A stretch of DNA of 64,000 bases from Paramecium octaurelia. Lineage: Eukaryota; Ciliophora; Oligohymenophorea; Peniculida; Parameciidae. A program made the translations under genes and the position numbers. Each line of letters starts with the position of its first letter. The first letter of the stretch is position 1. Positions 1 through 15,600 of the stretch are shown here, piece by piece. The stretch covers positions 2,758 through 66,757 of the forward strand of contig CAJJDP010000146.1 in NCBI GenBank assembly GCA_905182995.1. Reading direction: 5' to 3'. The notes beneath the pieces were generated by a model, which was given only the letters and a program-made list of their open reading frames with translations, did not search any database and was not told where the DNA came from.

Positions 1-657
1 GACATTTGTACAGTATCTGAAAAATAGTACCTATATGAGAAGGACTATTGGTTGTGATAATTGTGTTAAATCAATAATTATATTAATGTTAAATTCTATA
101 TATTTCAAACTAATAGAAATAATGATAAACTTGAATTAATATCCAATAATATATTAAGAAATAAAATGAATGAAATTTTTTCAGGTTATTAAATCTTAGA
201 TGTGAGGCTTTAAGACACATTGGCAATATTATTATCTGACCATCGTTAAAATTAATCTGTCATAATATATGACTTCTATAGGTAGACATTTAAAGAATAT
301 CTAATTCTAAATTTTCTAGTTTCGAAAGTAATTTGTGATCCAAATATGCAAATTCTACTTTTGTTTGAAGAAAATAAAGAAAACTAATAAATCACTTTGC
401 ATATAGCAAAATTAGAAAAATCTTTCACACCTATTCACACTATCATGATTTCTTCTAATAAAATTTAATAAATAGCATGGTGTAATAGCACAATTTGCGC
501 TATAGTATTATAAAATGAACTTATACTGTTTAATATTTATTCATATACTATTTTACAAAGATTTGAATCAAATTTTCAATAACTCCTTTAATTTAAAATG
601 AATTAAAAAATTGATACTATTTTATGTTAATACTCACTCACTTATGAAAGTTTATAA
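1..657. other. 5' flank; possible 3' end of an upstream gene
   Basis: The first 57 bases can be read in frame 1 as 18 codons ending in TGA (bases 55-57), possibly the C-terminus of a gene entering from the left; this is too short to be sure. The remaining 600 bases are AT-rich with frequent TGA in all frames, and I see no convincing gene. They should contain the promoter of the giant gene that starts at 658. Confidence 0.3.
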
Positions 658-3600
658 ATGTGTTAAGTTATACCTTTGGAAAATTTTTCTTTAGCAACTA
701 AATTTGAGAATTGCATTGCTTGTGCTGAAATGATACAAGATGAGGAGCATTTATTTATGATTACCTCTAATAACAACTCACTGAAGTTAATAATAGCAAG
801 TTTCGATAAAGAAATCAAAATTAAGCAAACAATTCATTAAGATGATATATAACTAATCAAATTTTCCGCCTTTATCTCAATCAAATATAGAAAAGAGAAA
901 AATGAGCTTCTAATACTTGACACTACAAATACATTACATTTATTTAATTTGGATCAAAATTATATGATGAAAGTAACAAATAGCTATACAAATGTAAGAT
1001 AGTTTACAATTTCTTTACAAAATTAATAATTAATTTATATTGATGAAAATAAGAGTTTATATCAAGAAGGTGTAAAAGTTGAAGAATTAAATAATCTTAA
1101 GCATACGAAAGTGGATTTTCCAATCGCAACTCAAGTAAAAAAGTCAGCTATTTAAGGAATTTAAAGTCAAAAATACTAAATTGCTTCAATGCAAGAAATT
1201 ATTCAAAAGTATTCATCAGATTTTATTAAATTTACACCAAAGTTTGCATAAATAATCAACTTAAGACCCTAGTACAAAAATTTTCCTTTGGTAGATTTTA
1301 GGGTTTTGATTTATCCTTCTAAAAAAATTGAAAGACTAGCTAAGTATATACCCGATATGTCAGATTATATTGAAACTTAGAGTGTTAAGCAATATTTAAA
1401 ATAATTTGAAATTACTTTGAAAGGAGATAACCCTTTGCTATGTGAAGGAGATGCTGCATCTGGAAAAACTTCTGTGATTTAATACTTGGCTTACAAAAAT
1501 TAATAGCCATTGCTAATTATGAATTTAAATTCATTTACTTAAATCAGTGATTTAATTGGTAAAATTGAGATATTGCCAGGATTCAAATTAGAATTTCGAT
1601 CTGGACCATTTGCTAAAGCAGTTTAGAAAGGAATGTGGATACTTTTAGATGAAGCTAATTTGGCTAGCGACTCTGTATTAAGGGTAATTGAGGATGTTTT
1701 AGAGCTTGGATATCTAACCGTGTTTGGGAACTCTATAAATTCTCATAACGATTTAATAGATGGAACTTTAACAATACGAAAACACTAAAATTTTAAGTTA
1801 TTTTTGACCTAAAATCCTGCAGCTGATTTAAATTTTGCTAGGTCGAGACATGTTTTTTCTCCTTCTTTAATGAGTTAATTCATTTAAATTTAGTTTAAAC
1901 CTATGAGTGAGAATGATTTAGAAAATATCATGGGACAAATCTTTTCCAAATAACGAAAAATATTTTTTTCTTTTGATGTTTAATAAAAATTAATTAGTCT
2001 AATAATGAAGATTTATTTAGAAATTAAGTAAAATAATTTAGATGGGGGTTTATTTACTTTAAGAGACATATTACAAATTGTAGATGCACTCTCCCTTGAA
2101 CCTATTTATAAAAATATATTTGATATTGACATTTTGCCTATGAATTTTTGTTTAAAGATTGTCATTACTTAATTTTTGGAAATCAATAAAAAAACAAACA
2201 TGATATATCAATTAATTGACTAATTTAATTTTCTTGGATATTCGAATACAAATTTTGAGGAAACCTTAGATAAGAGAATAGTGTAAATAACATAATGGAA
2301 TTAATAATAGGAGGAACTTTACCTTTAATTTCATAATTTACTGTTTGCAATGCTCACATTATGTTATAGAACTAAAAGAGCAGCCTTAGTTATTGGACAA
2401 TAGTTTTGTGGTAAATTAACAAGTGTAAAACTTTGGCTAAAGTTATAAGATATTTAGAATTATGAAGTATTTGAATTGTCTGAGAGTACAACAAATGAAG
2501 ATTTGTTTGGAAAATATCAACCAAGTGAGAATGGATTTCAATTTGTTGAGGGACCTGTCACAAGGTGCTTCAGTTAAGGAAAAGTCTTGATATTATTGGA
2601 TATTGAAGCTCCAGAAAGTGCATTAACTGAATCATTAAATGGGATTTTGGAAAAAAAATTTGTATAATTAATAGTCTAAAATAAGAAATATAAAAGACAT
2701 AAAGACTTTCATATAATAGCAATATCATCTGATACTAATGAGAAATCAGGGAGTAAATCTAAAATACAAGAAAAATTTACTCCTGCTTTGAAGAGCAGAT
2801 TCCTCAGTAAAGTCATAAAATTTAAAGTTACAATATAGGATGTATGCTAACTCTTTAGATAGGTTCATCTTCCAGAAGATGAAAAATATGTTTACAATAT
2901 CGCGAAGTAATTAGGATTGGATGCTACATAGCAAGAATAGACAATTTCATTTCAAAAGATCATCAGATTTCTTCAACCTATTAAACAGTATGTTTAATTT
3001 GTAACTAAAAATTTAAAATAAAATTTATCTAAAGAGGAAGCATTAACAAGAGTAATTAATTGTATTCAATTTTTTTTAGCATTAAGTTTAGAAGATCATA
3101 CATTACTATATAGCGATTCAATTAATTTACCACTTATGTTTGAGGATATCCTAGAAGGATCATTTGAGGAGGCATCAAAAAAATTTATTTTTACTCCTTC
3201 CAGAAAAAGAATTGCTGATATTATTTCAATTTCTATCGCTTCCAAGGTTCCTCTACTTCTCTAAGGGTCTGCAGGAGTTGGTAAAACTAAAATAATCTCA
3301 ATGTTTTCCCAAACATGCACTATGTTCCTACAAACTCAATTTTATTACATTAACATGAATTAAAATACAGATATCAATGATTTAATGGGGAAATTTGTCT
3401 GTTCTTGTAAAAAAGATTAAAAAGAGTTTAGATTTGAAAAAGGATTATTATTTACTGCTATGGAAAAAGGAGGCATAGCTTTAGTTGATGAAGTCAATTT
3501 GTCTGAATTTAGTGTTCTAAACTTTTTGGCTTCAATAGCTAAATATCCAACTATATTTGTTGATCCTGTGTCGAACAGCATAATTAAGATTCATGAAACA

Positions 3601-6600
3601 TTTAGAATATTTTTTGCTTAAAATCCTCCCAGCTACATAGGAAGAAGTTAGCTTCCAGAAAAGCTTAAGTCAAAAGTTATTGTAGTTGAGGTGCCAAATT
3701 ACTCCTTAAATGAAGTCTTATAGATTTGTTAGGGAAATATAAAAAGTGTGTAAAAAGGTATGGAGTATTTTTTAACAAAAATAATACCTTATCCTGAAGA
3801 TGGAGATGAGAAAAAATTGAAATTTAACAATATTTAATTTACATTGAGGCAGTTTATTAAATTCAGAAATCGCTTAGAGAAAACCAACTTCCAAATTACA
3901 GATACTAATTGGTAGGATTTAATAAAGCTTCATCAAATAATCCTCTACCCAAAAGAATTATATGAGTAGAACAAACTTAAATCAACTATAAGTCATTCTG
4001 AAAAAGGATAAATGATTAACTTTAAAATTAATAATGACAACTCAGAATTACAATTTTCACTTTAGGCGAGCAGAAATTTAAGTAATTCTTTTAAATAAGA
4101 TATATTAAATCTAAGCGATTAACAAAGTCTACTATTAAGTTAAATTGCATTATGCTTTTTTTGTAAAGAAAATGCCTTAATTGAAGGAGAGACCTCATTT
4201 AAAACTTACATAACAAGGTTTTTTTCATCCATAATATAATTTTAAAATCCTAATCCTTTTGAATTAATTTATACTTCAAGCGTAACTGAGGTTGCGGATT
4301 TAATAGGCAATACTGAATCTCATAATTAGTAGTCATATTTAATGCATTGTAGACATTTGATGCAAAAATTAAGTGCCCATTAAGAATTTTAAAATCTTGA
4401 TTAAGTTAAAACAGCTCTTCTTTAATAGGCAAAATTGCATAATAAAGAAATTTTTTTTAATTAGATTATACAAAATCTCAACAATTAATTTCCATTTGTT
4501 GAAAGAGGCTTAACATTTTCGGCTAGATTTGGAGGGGTTGTATGCTTAAAAAATATTGCTTTGGCAGATTAATCTGTTTTAGAAGGATTAAATGCGTTAC
4601 TTGAATTAGAACCTCATTTTTTTGTAAATGGGAAAAAAATTGACCTACATAATGAATTTATTGTAATAGCTCTATAAAACAGCAATTTTGGAAGTTAGTT
4701 AAGCGATGCTTTATAATCTAGGTTAACAAAAATATCTATATAACCTTTAGAATTATTAAATTCTTAAAATCAACTTCAGGAATCATATTAGAGATTTATA
4801 ATTTCAAAAATTTCAATCGAAGAATTATAAAAAGAGACAAAAAATTTTTGTGAATAAATCTTGAGTTTCCTAAAGGAATATAAATATGAACAATACAAAT
4901 GTTTATCATCTAGAAAATTCTACAAATGGATAAATTTTTTAGAGTTGAATATAAAGGCTTCAAACTTAGAAAAACTAGCATTAGGATTTTAATTTGTCAT
5001 ATTAGATTAAAAGAGAGAAAATTTCGTTAAATTCATTAAAGATGAATCTTTTCTATCAATTTTTAATAAAGCTTAAATCTCGGTACAATAACAATTAAAA
5101 AAATAGAAGCTGTTTAATTCTTCAAAAATTATTATGAATCCTACTACAAATAAAATAATACAAAGGATTTTTTCATCATTTTCAGTGAATTTTATTCCTT
5201 GTTTAATAGGGCCTCCAGGGATAGGAAAGTCAGCAATAGCTTAAGAAGTAGCTAATATTTTAGGAAAAGAATTTTAAAGAGTTTGCTGCTCAGATAGCTT
5301 ATCCGTAGATGATTTATTTGGTTCATACGCTCCTAAATTTGATGAGGGAAATGCTAGCTTTACTTTTTAAGAAGGTTATCTTGCAACAGCTCTAAGGAAG
5401 AAAAGTTTAATATTATTTGATGAAGTTAATTTAGCTACTCCTGAAGTCTTAAGTACTCTACAAGCATTGTTTAATATGGACGAAAAATTTTTATGTATAA
5501 AAGATTTCAAAATTAACAAAACTGATTGTGTATTTTTATGTTCAATGAATCCACCCTCATATCAAGGAAGATAATATTTACCTTAATGCATTCAAGATTT
5601 ATTATGTGATGTTTACCTAGATCAATTTACAATTGAGGAAATATTAAATATTTTTTAGTAATCCTATAATGAGTAAATTAAAATCCTTAAAGATTCTGAT
5701 ATTGATTTTTCAGTTATCATTGATTTACACAAAGAACTTTCTTAATTAAAAGATAACAATCAATCATCAAACTATGATTTTAATATTCGTTTTTTGTAAA
5801 ATCTGTTGTAGCTCTTTAGTGACTAGTTGATTCAATAAAGGAATCTACTAAAAGATGAATTACTTAAGAAAGAATTAATTGTTTTATGTTTGGAGATAAT
5901 TTATGTTGAGCACTACTACCAAACAAATTTTGCTTAATCCATTTTAGAAACTATATTATCCAAATATGAAATAAGCTTAGAATAATGGAATAGCAGAAAA
6001 GTATTCTTAGAGTAAAAAGCAAATATGCTCTATATTAATAGACTAACAAATGAGGATTTTAAATAAATATTGAAGTTTCAATTAATCAGCCTAGAACCTC
6101 CACAGATGATGAATAATTCTTATTCTGTAAATTTATAAAATTCAAAAATCTTTGAAAAGATTTTAATATCTCTATAATCTTAAAAAATTATCTTATGCTA
6201 AGGAGATACTTCTACTGGAAAGACCTCCACTGTAATAGCCCTTGCTACTATGTTGAATCAGAGATTTATTTTATTACCAATTAATTGTGATCTTGAGACA
6301 GATGATTTGCTTGGAAATTTTGCAATAGTTTAGGATAATTACGATGAAGTTCAATAAGAGTTGTAGAAGTTAATTTAGAAATAGAATGTTGCAAATGTGT
6401 CAATGAATTCCTAAAAATCTTAAATTAATATGAAATATATTGAAGGAGTCTTAAAAATATGTTTGAGATATGGATATTGGCTAATTTTGGATAATATAAA
6501 TTTGGCAAGACCTGAAATAATCGAAAGGTTAAATTCATTGGGTGAGGATTCTCCTTGCTTATATATTAATGAGTTTGGTGATAATAATAGAAAAATTACT

Positions 6601-9600
6601 CCTCATAAATAATTTAGGCTGATTTGTATACAAAACCCTTCAAGGACTGAATCATATAAACTATCACCGGCTTTTTATAATAGATGTCTAAAAATTAATT
6701 TCCAAATTGATTTCGTTGAGAATGCTTAAGACATTGTTGAAATTTTAGTTAAAAATGGGGAAGCATGTAAATTATTTTAAGAAGAAAATGTTAAATTAGC
6801 AGAAAAATTTTTGAACTAAATAATCTTTATAAAAAATCGTGAAAAATGTAATCTTAATTATAGATAAGTTCAAAAGGCATATAAAATGATACAAGACAAT
6901 GGAGTTAACAATTATAACAAAGTTATGGAAATTGTGTTTGGTTAATATTTTTCTAAATGTTCCTAAGATGCTTAGTTCCCTATATTAGACGTAAACACAT
7001 ATTTTAATCCAGATTTAATTTTGAACAAATTGGTTTCAAATTCTCTTAAATTATTCGATTCTGAAACTTTCAATTAAATACTCAAATTATAGAACTTACA
7101 CCAATTTTTTGAACAATATTTAGGAGAAAAAGAATTTTAGAAGTATTAATATTTTTTTGATATAATTTCAAAAAAAATTGATCTGAAAAATTTTCCTTCT
7201 TAAAATTAATTTAATACTGGTAACTATGAATTAAGCGTATCAGGTTAGATCGATTATTGTTTATGCGGAATAAATATTGTGATAGAACCTTTAGTTTTAT
7301 CCATGACCCTTAGAAATAAGGAGCTGTAAACATTTTTAATGAAAATTAAATGTTAATTTATGAATTAGTAATTTCAAGCGGAAGCTAAATTAAACACTGA
7401 CAAAAAATTTGAAATCATTTTTACTAAATCAAATTAAAATTCAATTGCACAAATGATTGAAGAGTATATAGGATAATAATACATTTAACTTTTTTAATTC
7501 TTTTAATAAATGCTTGAGGAAGCAATATTTGAATGCCAATTATTATTAGACGAAGTATAAGAAATCAATTTTAACTTTAATTTAGAGGAATTTTCATTTT
7601 CCTTTCTTCCTATGCTTTAACTTAAAAATATTGTTGGCCTTTTTACTTTAAGCATGGAAAAGTTGGTGGAATTTCATTTTGGTTTTGAATTATATATTTT
7701 TAATGTTTATTTAGGAAAAGTAAAGGAATTATCATAGCTAAAAGTAGAAATCGAATTAAAGCCAGAAAAATTAATCCCCATCTTTAAAGAGTATGGATGT
7801 TTTTATTTGCTTTAAAATTTAGAATTGAAATAGCTTTAAAATGATATGTCATATATTGATTTGTAAGAAAGAAAAATAGAATTAAATATCGGGTCACAAA
7901 ATCCAATATAAATCTTTAAGTTACCATTTTTTGTTAAATTTTATAAAATTAATGCGATGATACAATTATCTGACAATATAATATTAAAAGGAGGTTTATA
8001 TTGCGCTTTTTAATGGTATGAAAAAAATGTTTGTAGTTTAAAAGCTATTATTGATAATCAAAATAAATAGATGTTTAAACTGGAATTGGATTATGAATAA
8101 CCATCATAAGATTTGAAAGGTGTGTTATGTTAATTCTTTGGACAGTATTTTGAGAATAATTATTTTATTAATAAATTAGTTGATATGAAAGAGTTAATAA
8201 TAAAGAAACTTGATATGATTACAAATGCTCTTTGCTGGAATTTTCAAATAGAAATTCAACTAAATTTGGGTTTCAAAATATTTGGAGACATAACTTTTGA
8301 AATTAAATCTATTGAACTGTTTTGCCATATTGACTCAAATACTTGTGAATTTTAGATCGTATCCACAATTGAGTTTTTCAAATTCATAATGGAAATTGGA
8401 GTTGAAATTGATTTCTCAAAGTTGTTATCAAATCAAAAATCTTAGTCTTTAAAAATGATATTCCGAAAGGCTTAAAATTGTCCAACTTTTAAAGAAATTT
8501 TGTCTATTTATTCTCCTAAAATTGATGGAATATTAGAAAAAATTCCAGGGTATAAAGAATTGAAAATTAAAGATAAGATCAAAGATTTGAATATCGAAAA
8601 TCCATAAGATTTAATGGACATAAATAAGTTTACTAAATTAGGAAGCAGAATCGTCGAAGAGTTTAAATAACAAGCCAATGAGAGAGTTGAATAGGCAGAT
8701 AATTAAATTAGAGAAGCTTTTGAAAAAGAACTAACTAAAGGGAAGGAAAAAGTTAATCTTCTGTGTGAAGATGGAAAAAGAATAGCCAACAGGAGAATCT
8801 AAGAATTTAAAGATACAGTCAGCTCAAATATGAATGAATTAAATGAAAGTTTGAACTCTGAAAAACGTTAAATCGTCAAAAATTTAAACTAAGTTAATGA
8901 TTTATACTAATAATATTAAGGTGGGTATGCAGAAAAATTAAATTAGGGTTTAGAATATGTTAATGATATGAAACGATAAGGAGAAGAGGAAATAAGTAGA
9001 TTTTAATAAACAATCTAATCTGCTAAAGCTAATTTAGAAAAAAAAATTAATGATTAAATTGAATTTTAGAAAGATAGAGTAAAATAATTAGGCGAGAATG
9101 CTTTCAGCTCATTAACTAAACTGGCAAGCTCTAAAGAATCATATATAGAATTCAAGGGTAATTCAATCGAGTTTAAATTTGATATTCCCTTATTGGATGA
9201 ATGGAAAATATGTAAATTTCTTACTTTATATGATTGCAATTTACATATGAATAATGAAAAGGAATTAATCTTGGATTTAAAAGGAAAGATAAAATTTTTC
9301 GATATTCAGTTCCCAGAATTTTCTCTAATATTTTCTCTAACGAAACCACCAATAATATTATTCGACAACATATCTTTAGAAAAAGGATTTGATCCAATTT
9401 AATACGGATTACAGTTATTTGATCTTAAATGCGAAGAAACTAAATTATTTCCAACAATAAATACGATTGATATTTTCTAGTTTAACTTTGAAACTTATGA
9501 GTTTAAAAGTGAGTTTTCTTTTAAAATGGAAAATACTTCGCAGAAAAATAGTTTCATAAGCTTTTCAAATATATTACTGAAAATAAGGTACAAACAATAA

Positions 9601-12600
9601 TTCGATAAGTAAAATTTATCTTAAGACGTTTCAGTGATACTTGAGACTTCAATTTCATTCTTTAATTTGGATATTAACCTAAGTTTAGACTTTTCTGCTC
9701 TTGCTAAAAGCTATAGAGCGAGCTCAAATCTCAAGTTGATTTTGAAGTCAGAACCTATCTAGAATTTTTCTTTCAATGAATTTGTTTACAATATGCTGTC
9801 ATTTAACATCCCATACCATATCGCTGAATTCAAAATTCAAACTATTAATTGTGAATTATCAATTGAAAAAAATACGGAATGGAACTATTCTTTTTTACTT
9901 CAAATAGAGAGTGGTTGTTGTAATTTTTTTGAAAATTTAATTAGTATAAAGGGGCTCAATGGATAGCTAATCTATAGAACTAAATAAGGTTGGGATGGCA
10001 GCTATATACAAGGGGAATGCTTGGTGAAAAACTAAAACTTAGGAGATTTTAAGTTTGGTTTTTGGAAGGATAAGAAAAAAATTTAAGCTGATTTAAATCC
10101 AAATAAAAATTTTTAGTTGGAAAAATTAATTTTTGACTTATCAGGTTATGAAATAAAAATGAGTGTTTTTAAAGAAATCAACTTCTAGAACCTTTCTTTG
10201 ATGTTAGAAATTTAAGAATCCCAGATGCTATTTAAAGCAATTTATAAAAAAGAGATCTTGAAATTTGATGATTTCCCTTTTATATCTTTGAAAAATATTG
10301 ATGTTGAATTTCAGCTTGTGAGAAAAACTGATATATCAAAAAAATTAACAATAGATTTTCAAATAGAATTTTTTGAAAGATCTAATTTGGTAATTGATGG
10401 GAAAATAACAGGATTTCCATTAAATGTTGAAAAACTTGTTCTGCCTATTGAATAAACAATATTTGAATTATTTGATACTTTGGAGGAGTTTAATTTGTAT
10501 GAAATTGAGAAATTTTAACTCTTTGATAATTTTTCGATTTCAGTTAATTTAATTGTGTAGCTTAATAAAAATAATATGAAAGTTGAAGCTTGTGAAATTA
10601 AAGGAACATATAAAGGTTCATTTGAGTGGCATTTTCTAAAAATTACATCGCTTAGCTTATTATATTCAAGAAAAAATGGAAAAAACAGTTTTAAGTTAGA
10701 AGGAAATGTTATTTTACTTGATGTATACAAATTAAAATTTTAATATAATACGGATTAGCAGACACTAGAATTTTTATCAGAAACAAACTCTCAAAACAAT
10801 TATGAAATGATTTAGTTGACTAAATCTTTGTTTGAAAGTCAAAATAGTTATTTCAACAATATTTAGAATTTTAAAGTAATGACTTAGAAAATACCCTAAT
10901 TTAAGAAGCTATTAATCAATTTTAAAAATAAATCATTTTTCTTGGAATTATAGAATTCCACAAGTTAAGTTTACAAAATTTATGTAAATTGGTAAAGCAA
11001 AACTATAATTTTTTATTTCGGTGTAAAGGGTAAATCGTTTGGAGATATTACATCTTTATTTTCAAAATTAGATTCTATTTTGTGTTTTCAATAATCAGAC
11101 TGCTTGTTAATTTATTCAAAGCAAGGGGACAAATTTCAAGATTAGATTCTTGAATACAACTCAAATAGATTTATACAAGAATACTTAGAAAATAATACAG
11201 GCAAATCAAGAGGATTAAGCTTTTCCACTTAACTTAAATTTACTTTCCGACCTGAGCTATAAAACTTTTTTTCATTCCTTGATGATCCAAAAAAGGAATT
11301 TAACCTAAAATGTAGTGCTCATTTTGAAAATGGATTTGAATTTTAAAGCAAAAAATATGAATACAAATCAGATAAATTTCAGGGTTCGCTTTAGTTTTCC
11401 TTATAAAGCCATGATCTAAAATCTATAAGGTTTGATACACAGTTAGTGTTAAAGTATGCTACTGAAAAATGGGGTGAATTGAGTTTTGAAGGAAATGTTA
11501 TGAGCATGTCACAAACTAGCCTTAAAGGGGATTTGTGCTTAGATTACAAAAATGTTTTTGGAATAAATGAGTGGAATTTATAGGGCAGGGCAATAGCAGT
11601 TTATGAAAATTAGCAATTAAATATATCCGTTAAAATTGAAACTACCTTATTTAAAAGCAAAATAGAATTATCGTTCAATATATTAAATTTTCAACCTGTT
11701 GGTCTTGGATTCATTATAAGAAATGTCTCTTTAAAAAAAATCTTAAAATTTTTTAACTTAGAGCAAAGGTTTCCTCCTGAATTTCTTAATTATATTCCCA
11801 CTATACATAAATTAGGTGTGATACTTGGAGAGATGCCCAAAGATTATAACACATCAATATTGCCTTAGAAATTATAAAGTATTCTTAATTCAGAATCTAC
11901 TATTGGAAAGATGGTTTCTAAATTTTTGGGTGTTCAGAAGTTGGAATAAAAATTTTTTTTAATTGAATCTTCTTCTGAATCTAAATAATTCATATTTGAT
12001 CTAGCGTTGTATTAGGGGTCAGTAGCATAATAATTTTACTGTAAGGGATATTTAAAGGTTGATGTAAGTCCGCGCTTTTTAATAGATATATCACTTGAAA
12101 CATAGTTAAGCCCAGGAAATTTTGAGTTTGATGGAAAAGGGACGATAAAGATATTAGAAGAGAATTAAGTTAACATTAAAGCACGCTTTAAACCAAATAA
12201 ATTTGAAATTAAAACTGAAATTAAAGTTAAAAATGTGGAATTTTTGTTAGAATTAAAAGCTGAGTTTTGGGAGAGTATTAGTATTTTTGCAATGTTAGAC
12301 TACAACATAAAGAAGAATAAAGATTAGGAAAAGGAACAATATAGATTTTTTGGAAAATATTTTAAGTTACATAAATTAGTACTATAACTTGAGATATAGG
12401 ATCAAATTTAATGTAAACTTGAATATTCCATTGAGATTGCTGATTTCAAATTATTTGAAGGTGTTTATGAAATTACTTTTGATATTTAGATCATAGAAAA
12501 TCTAAAAAAACTTACTTTTGACAAGTTTGCTAAATTTTTTAGTTACTTACCTGGATTCAATTCAAAAATGGACGAGAAGTAATTTAAAAGTTTACTCAAT

Positions 12601-15600
12601 TAGAATGCAAAAAAGATTAAAGAATTTTGTAATGATCATTTGAACACCGATGTTTCTAAAGAGCTTGATTACATTAAGCAATAGTTTAATTAAGAGGATT
12701 CTTCTTAAGATGATCTAAATAAGACTCAGGAAGGTTCAAAAACAAAACATCCTCAAAATCCGCCTAAACCTTAAACCAAATAAAAATAATAGCATTCACC
12801 TTCATCTTTATCTCCATAACCAAAGTAAGTTCCAAAAGCCCAGTAAACAAGCAAACCTGTTTAAACCAAAAAAAACCAAAACAAGTTTAAATCACCATCA
12901 GTATCCCCATTTCAAAAATAATCTCCAAAAGTTTCATAATCAAAATAAAATCAATAGCATTCACCACCTTAAACAAGCAAACTTCCTCAATCCAAATAAA
13001 ACGAATAGCATTAGTCGCCTTCTTCATCCATTTTACCACCTTCTAAAACTCAACTACCGCAAACAAGGCAACCTTCTCTACCAAAAAATCAAAAACCTAC
13101 ATCGCCACCTCATCAATTAACAAAACAATAATCTACATTACCATCTCCCCAATCAAAAAATCAAAAACCTAATTCGCCACCTCATCAATCAACAAAACAA
13201 TAATCTACATTACCACCTCATCAATCAAAAAATCAAAAACCTAATTCGCCACCTCATCAATCAACAAAACAATAATCTACATTACCACCTCATCAATCAA
13301 AAAATCAAAAACCTAATTCGCCACCTCATCAATCAACAAAACAATAATCTACATTACCACCTCATCAATCAAAAAATCAAAAACCTAATTCGCCACCTCA
13401 TCAATCAACAAAACAATAATCTACATTACCACCTCATCAATCAAAAAATCAAAAACCTAATTCGCCACCTCATCAATCAACAAAACAATAATCTACATTA
13501 CCACCTCATCAATCAAAAAATCAAAAACCTAATTCGCCACCTCATCAATCAACAAAACAATAATCTACATTACCACCTCATCAATCAAAAAATCAAAAAC
13601 CTAATTCGCCACCTCATCAATCAACAAAACAATAATCTACATTACCACCTCATCAATCAAAAAATCAAAAACCTAATTCGCCACCTCATCAATCAACAAA
13701 ACAATAATCTACATTACCACCTCATCAATCAAAAAATCAAAAACCTAATTCGCCACCTCATCAATCAACAAAACAATAATCTACATTACCACCTCATCAA
13801 TCAAAAAATCAAAAACCTAATTCGCCACCTCATCAATCAACAAAACAATAATCTACATTACCACCTCATCAATCAAAAAATCAAAAACCTAATTCGCCAC
13901 CTCATCAATCAACAAAACAATAATCTACATTACCACCTCATCAATCAAAAAATCAAAAACCTAATTCGCCACCTCATCAATCAACAAAACAATAATCTAC
14001 ATTACCACCTCATCAATCAAAAAATCAAAAACCTAATTCGCCACCTCATCAATCCAAAAAATAAACTACATCACCACATCATCAACCAAAAAACCAACAA
14101 AATATTTCACCACCTCATCTTTCCAAAAACCAGAAGCCTTCCCCTATGATCCCCCAACGACCTTCACAATCACAGGAAAATGGAAAGTAATAATAGGACA
14201 AACATGAAAAAGAAAAAGAAGAAAGCCATGTAAAAAAAGAAGAAAAACAAAGTGATCTTTAGAGTGTTTCTCAAAATCAAAATTAGAAAGAGAATGAAAA
14301 ATCATACCAAGAATCCCCAAAAGATTAATCTGAAAATATACCTATCTAATTAAATGACAAAATGGAAAAATAGGAATCTGAGAAAAAGTTTCATAATAAG
14401 TAACCTTCGAGTGATAAAAATTAAGAAAGTTCCAAAAAATTTGAGCCAGATATGATAAATTATTTAAAAAATTACAATTTTGAGGAGGATTTATAGTATT
14501 CAACAATATAGTTGCAAGAGGAGCATGTTGAAAAAAAAGAATTACCACAATATATTGATTTAGAACCAATAAATTTGAACTATGATATGTTATTGTACTC
14601 TACTGAAGCAGAGATTGCATCAGAATGGAAAAACCAACAATAAAGAAATATTGTTCCTATGACCGGTAGAATAATTATTAATGAGTATTCTTATAGCGAA
14701 AGTCAATTATAGCGTTTAGGCCACCTATTACTTAAATTATAATTTCTTCGCTAAAAATATGATATAATATTATCTGGAAGATGTAAACCTGTATTTTTAA
14801 AAACTCAAGAAATGCCTATTTCAATAAATTTGATAGATTAAATCTTTCATTAAATGAATGGTAAATGTAATAATGAAGAATTGATTTCGGTTGATTTAAA
14901 CAACAAATAATAAAAAGATTTTCTAATTGTATTTACAGAATATAAATTAAATATTTCCAATTAATGCAAAGCAGAGTTAATCAGTGATGGAGTACCAACA
15001 ATTTATTTTTTTGAATAAGGAAAAGTTTATAGCTTAAAAGTTGAAAGCGGAGAAATAAACGAAGTTTGTAAGAGCTTTTTGGAAATTTTGGGTGAAATTT
15101 CAGAAAGTAAAAAGAAGGAAGAGAAATCATAGATTAAATAAAATGCAAATACTCTAGAACTTGAAAAGTTAAATATCTTTGATATATCATCCATAAATAT
15201 GAAGGAAGCTAATAATTTGAAATCTATGCTAGAAGTAAGCAAATATACTAAATATTCTCTATCCTCAAAAGGAACAACTATAGACATAAAAGGAATAATT
15301 AAATTCTTCTGTACAAATGGAACTGCCAAAGACATAATGAAAAAAAAAAATAAGGGAGGGAAATCTCTCTATGTTTTTCAAGTAGTTTTAGATTTGAATA
15401 ATTTTTCGAAAGTATGCTTAATCAAAATTGTTATTCCTTTTATCTATAAACTAATAGAATTTTGTAAGGAATGCAAGATAGTTTGCAATTTAAATATCTA
15501 ATGTGATCCTATTATTATTGTGAAACAAAATTTTTCAACTATTTGGAGTCAATAAGAACAGGAATAATTATTAAATTATATCGCAAACTTTAATGATGAT

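Noticed and set aside
12700-14330. Possible CRISPR-like array
   Set aside because: Units are contiguous without unique spacers, keep a coding frame of 24 codons and lie inside a eukaryotic gene.
14342-14569. 75-codon standard-code minus-strand ORF
   Set aside because: Antisense shadow of the giant AAA/WD40 gene; Gln codons TAA/TAG on the sense strand do not create stops on the antisense strand.
15027-15335. 102-codon minus-strand ORF
   Set aside because: Antisense to the giant gene's conserved region before the WD40 domain; no independent support.
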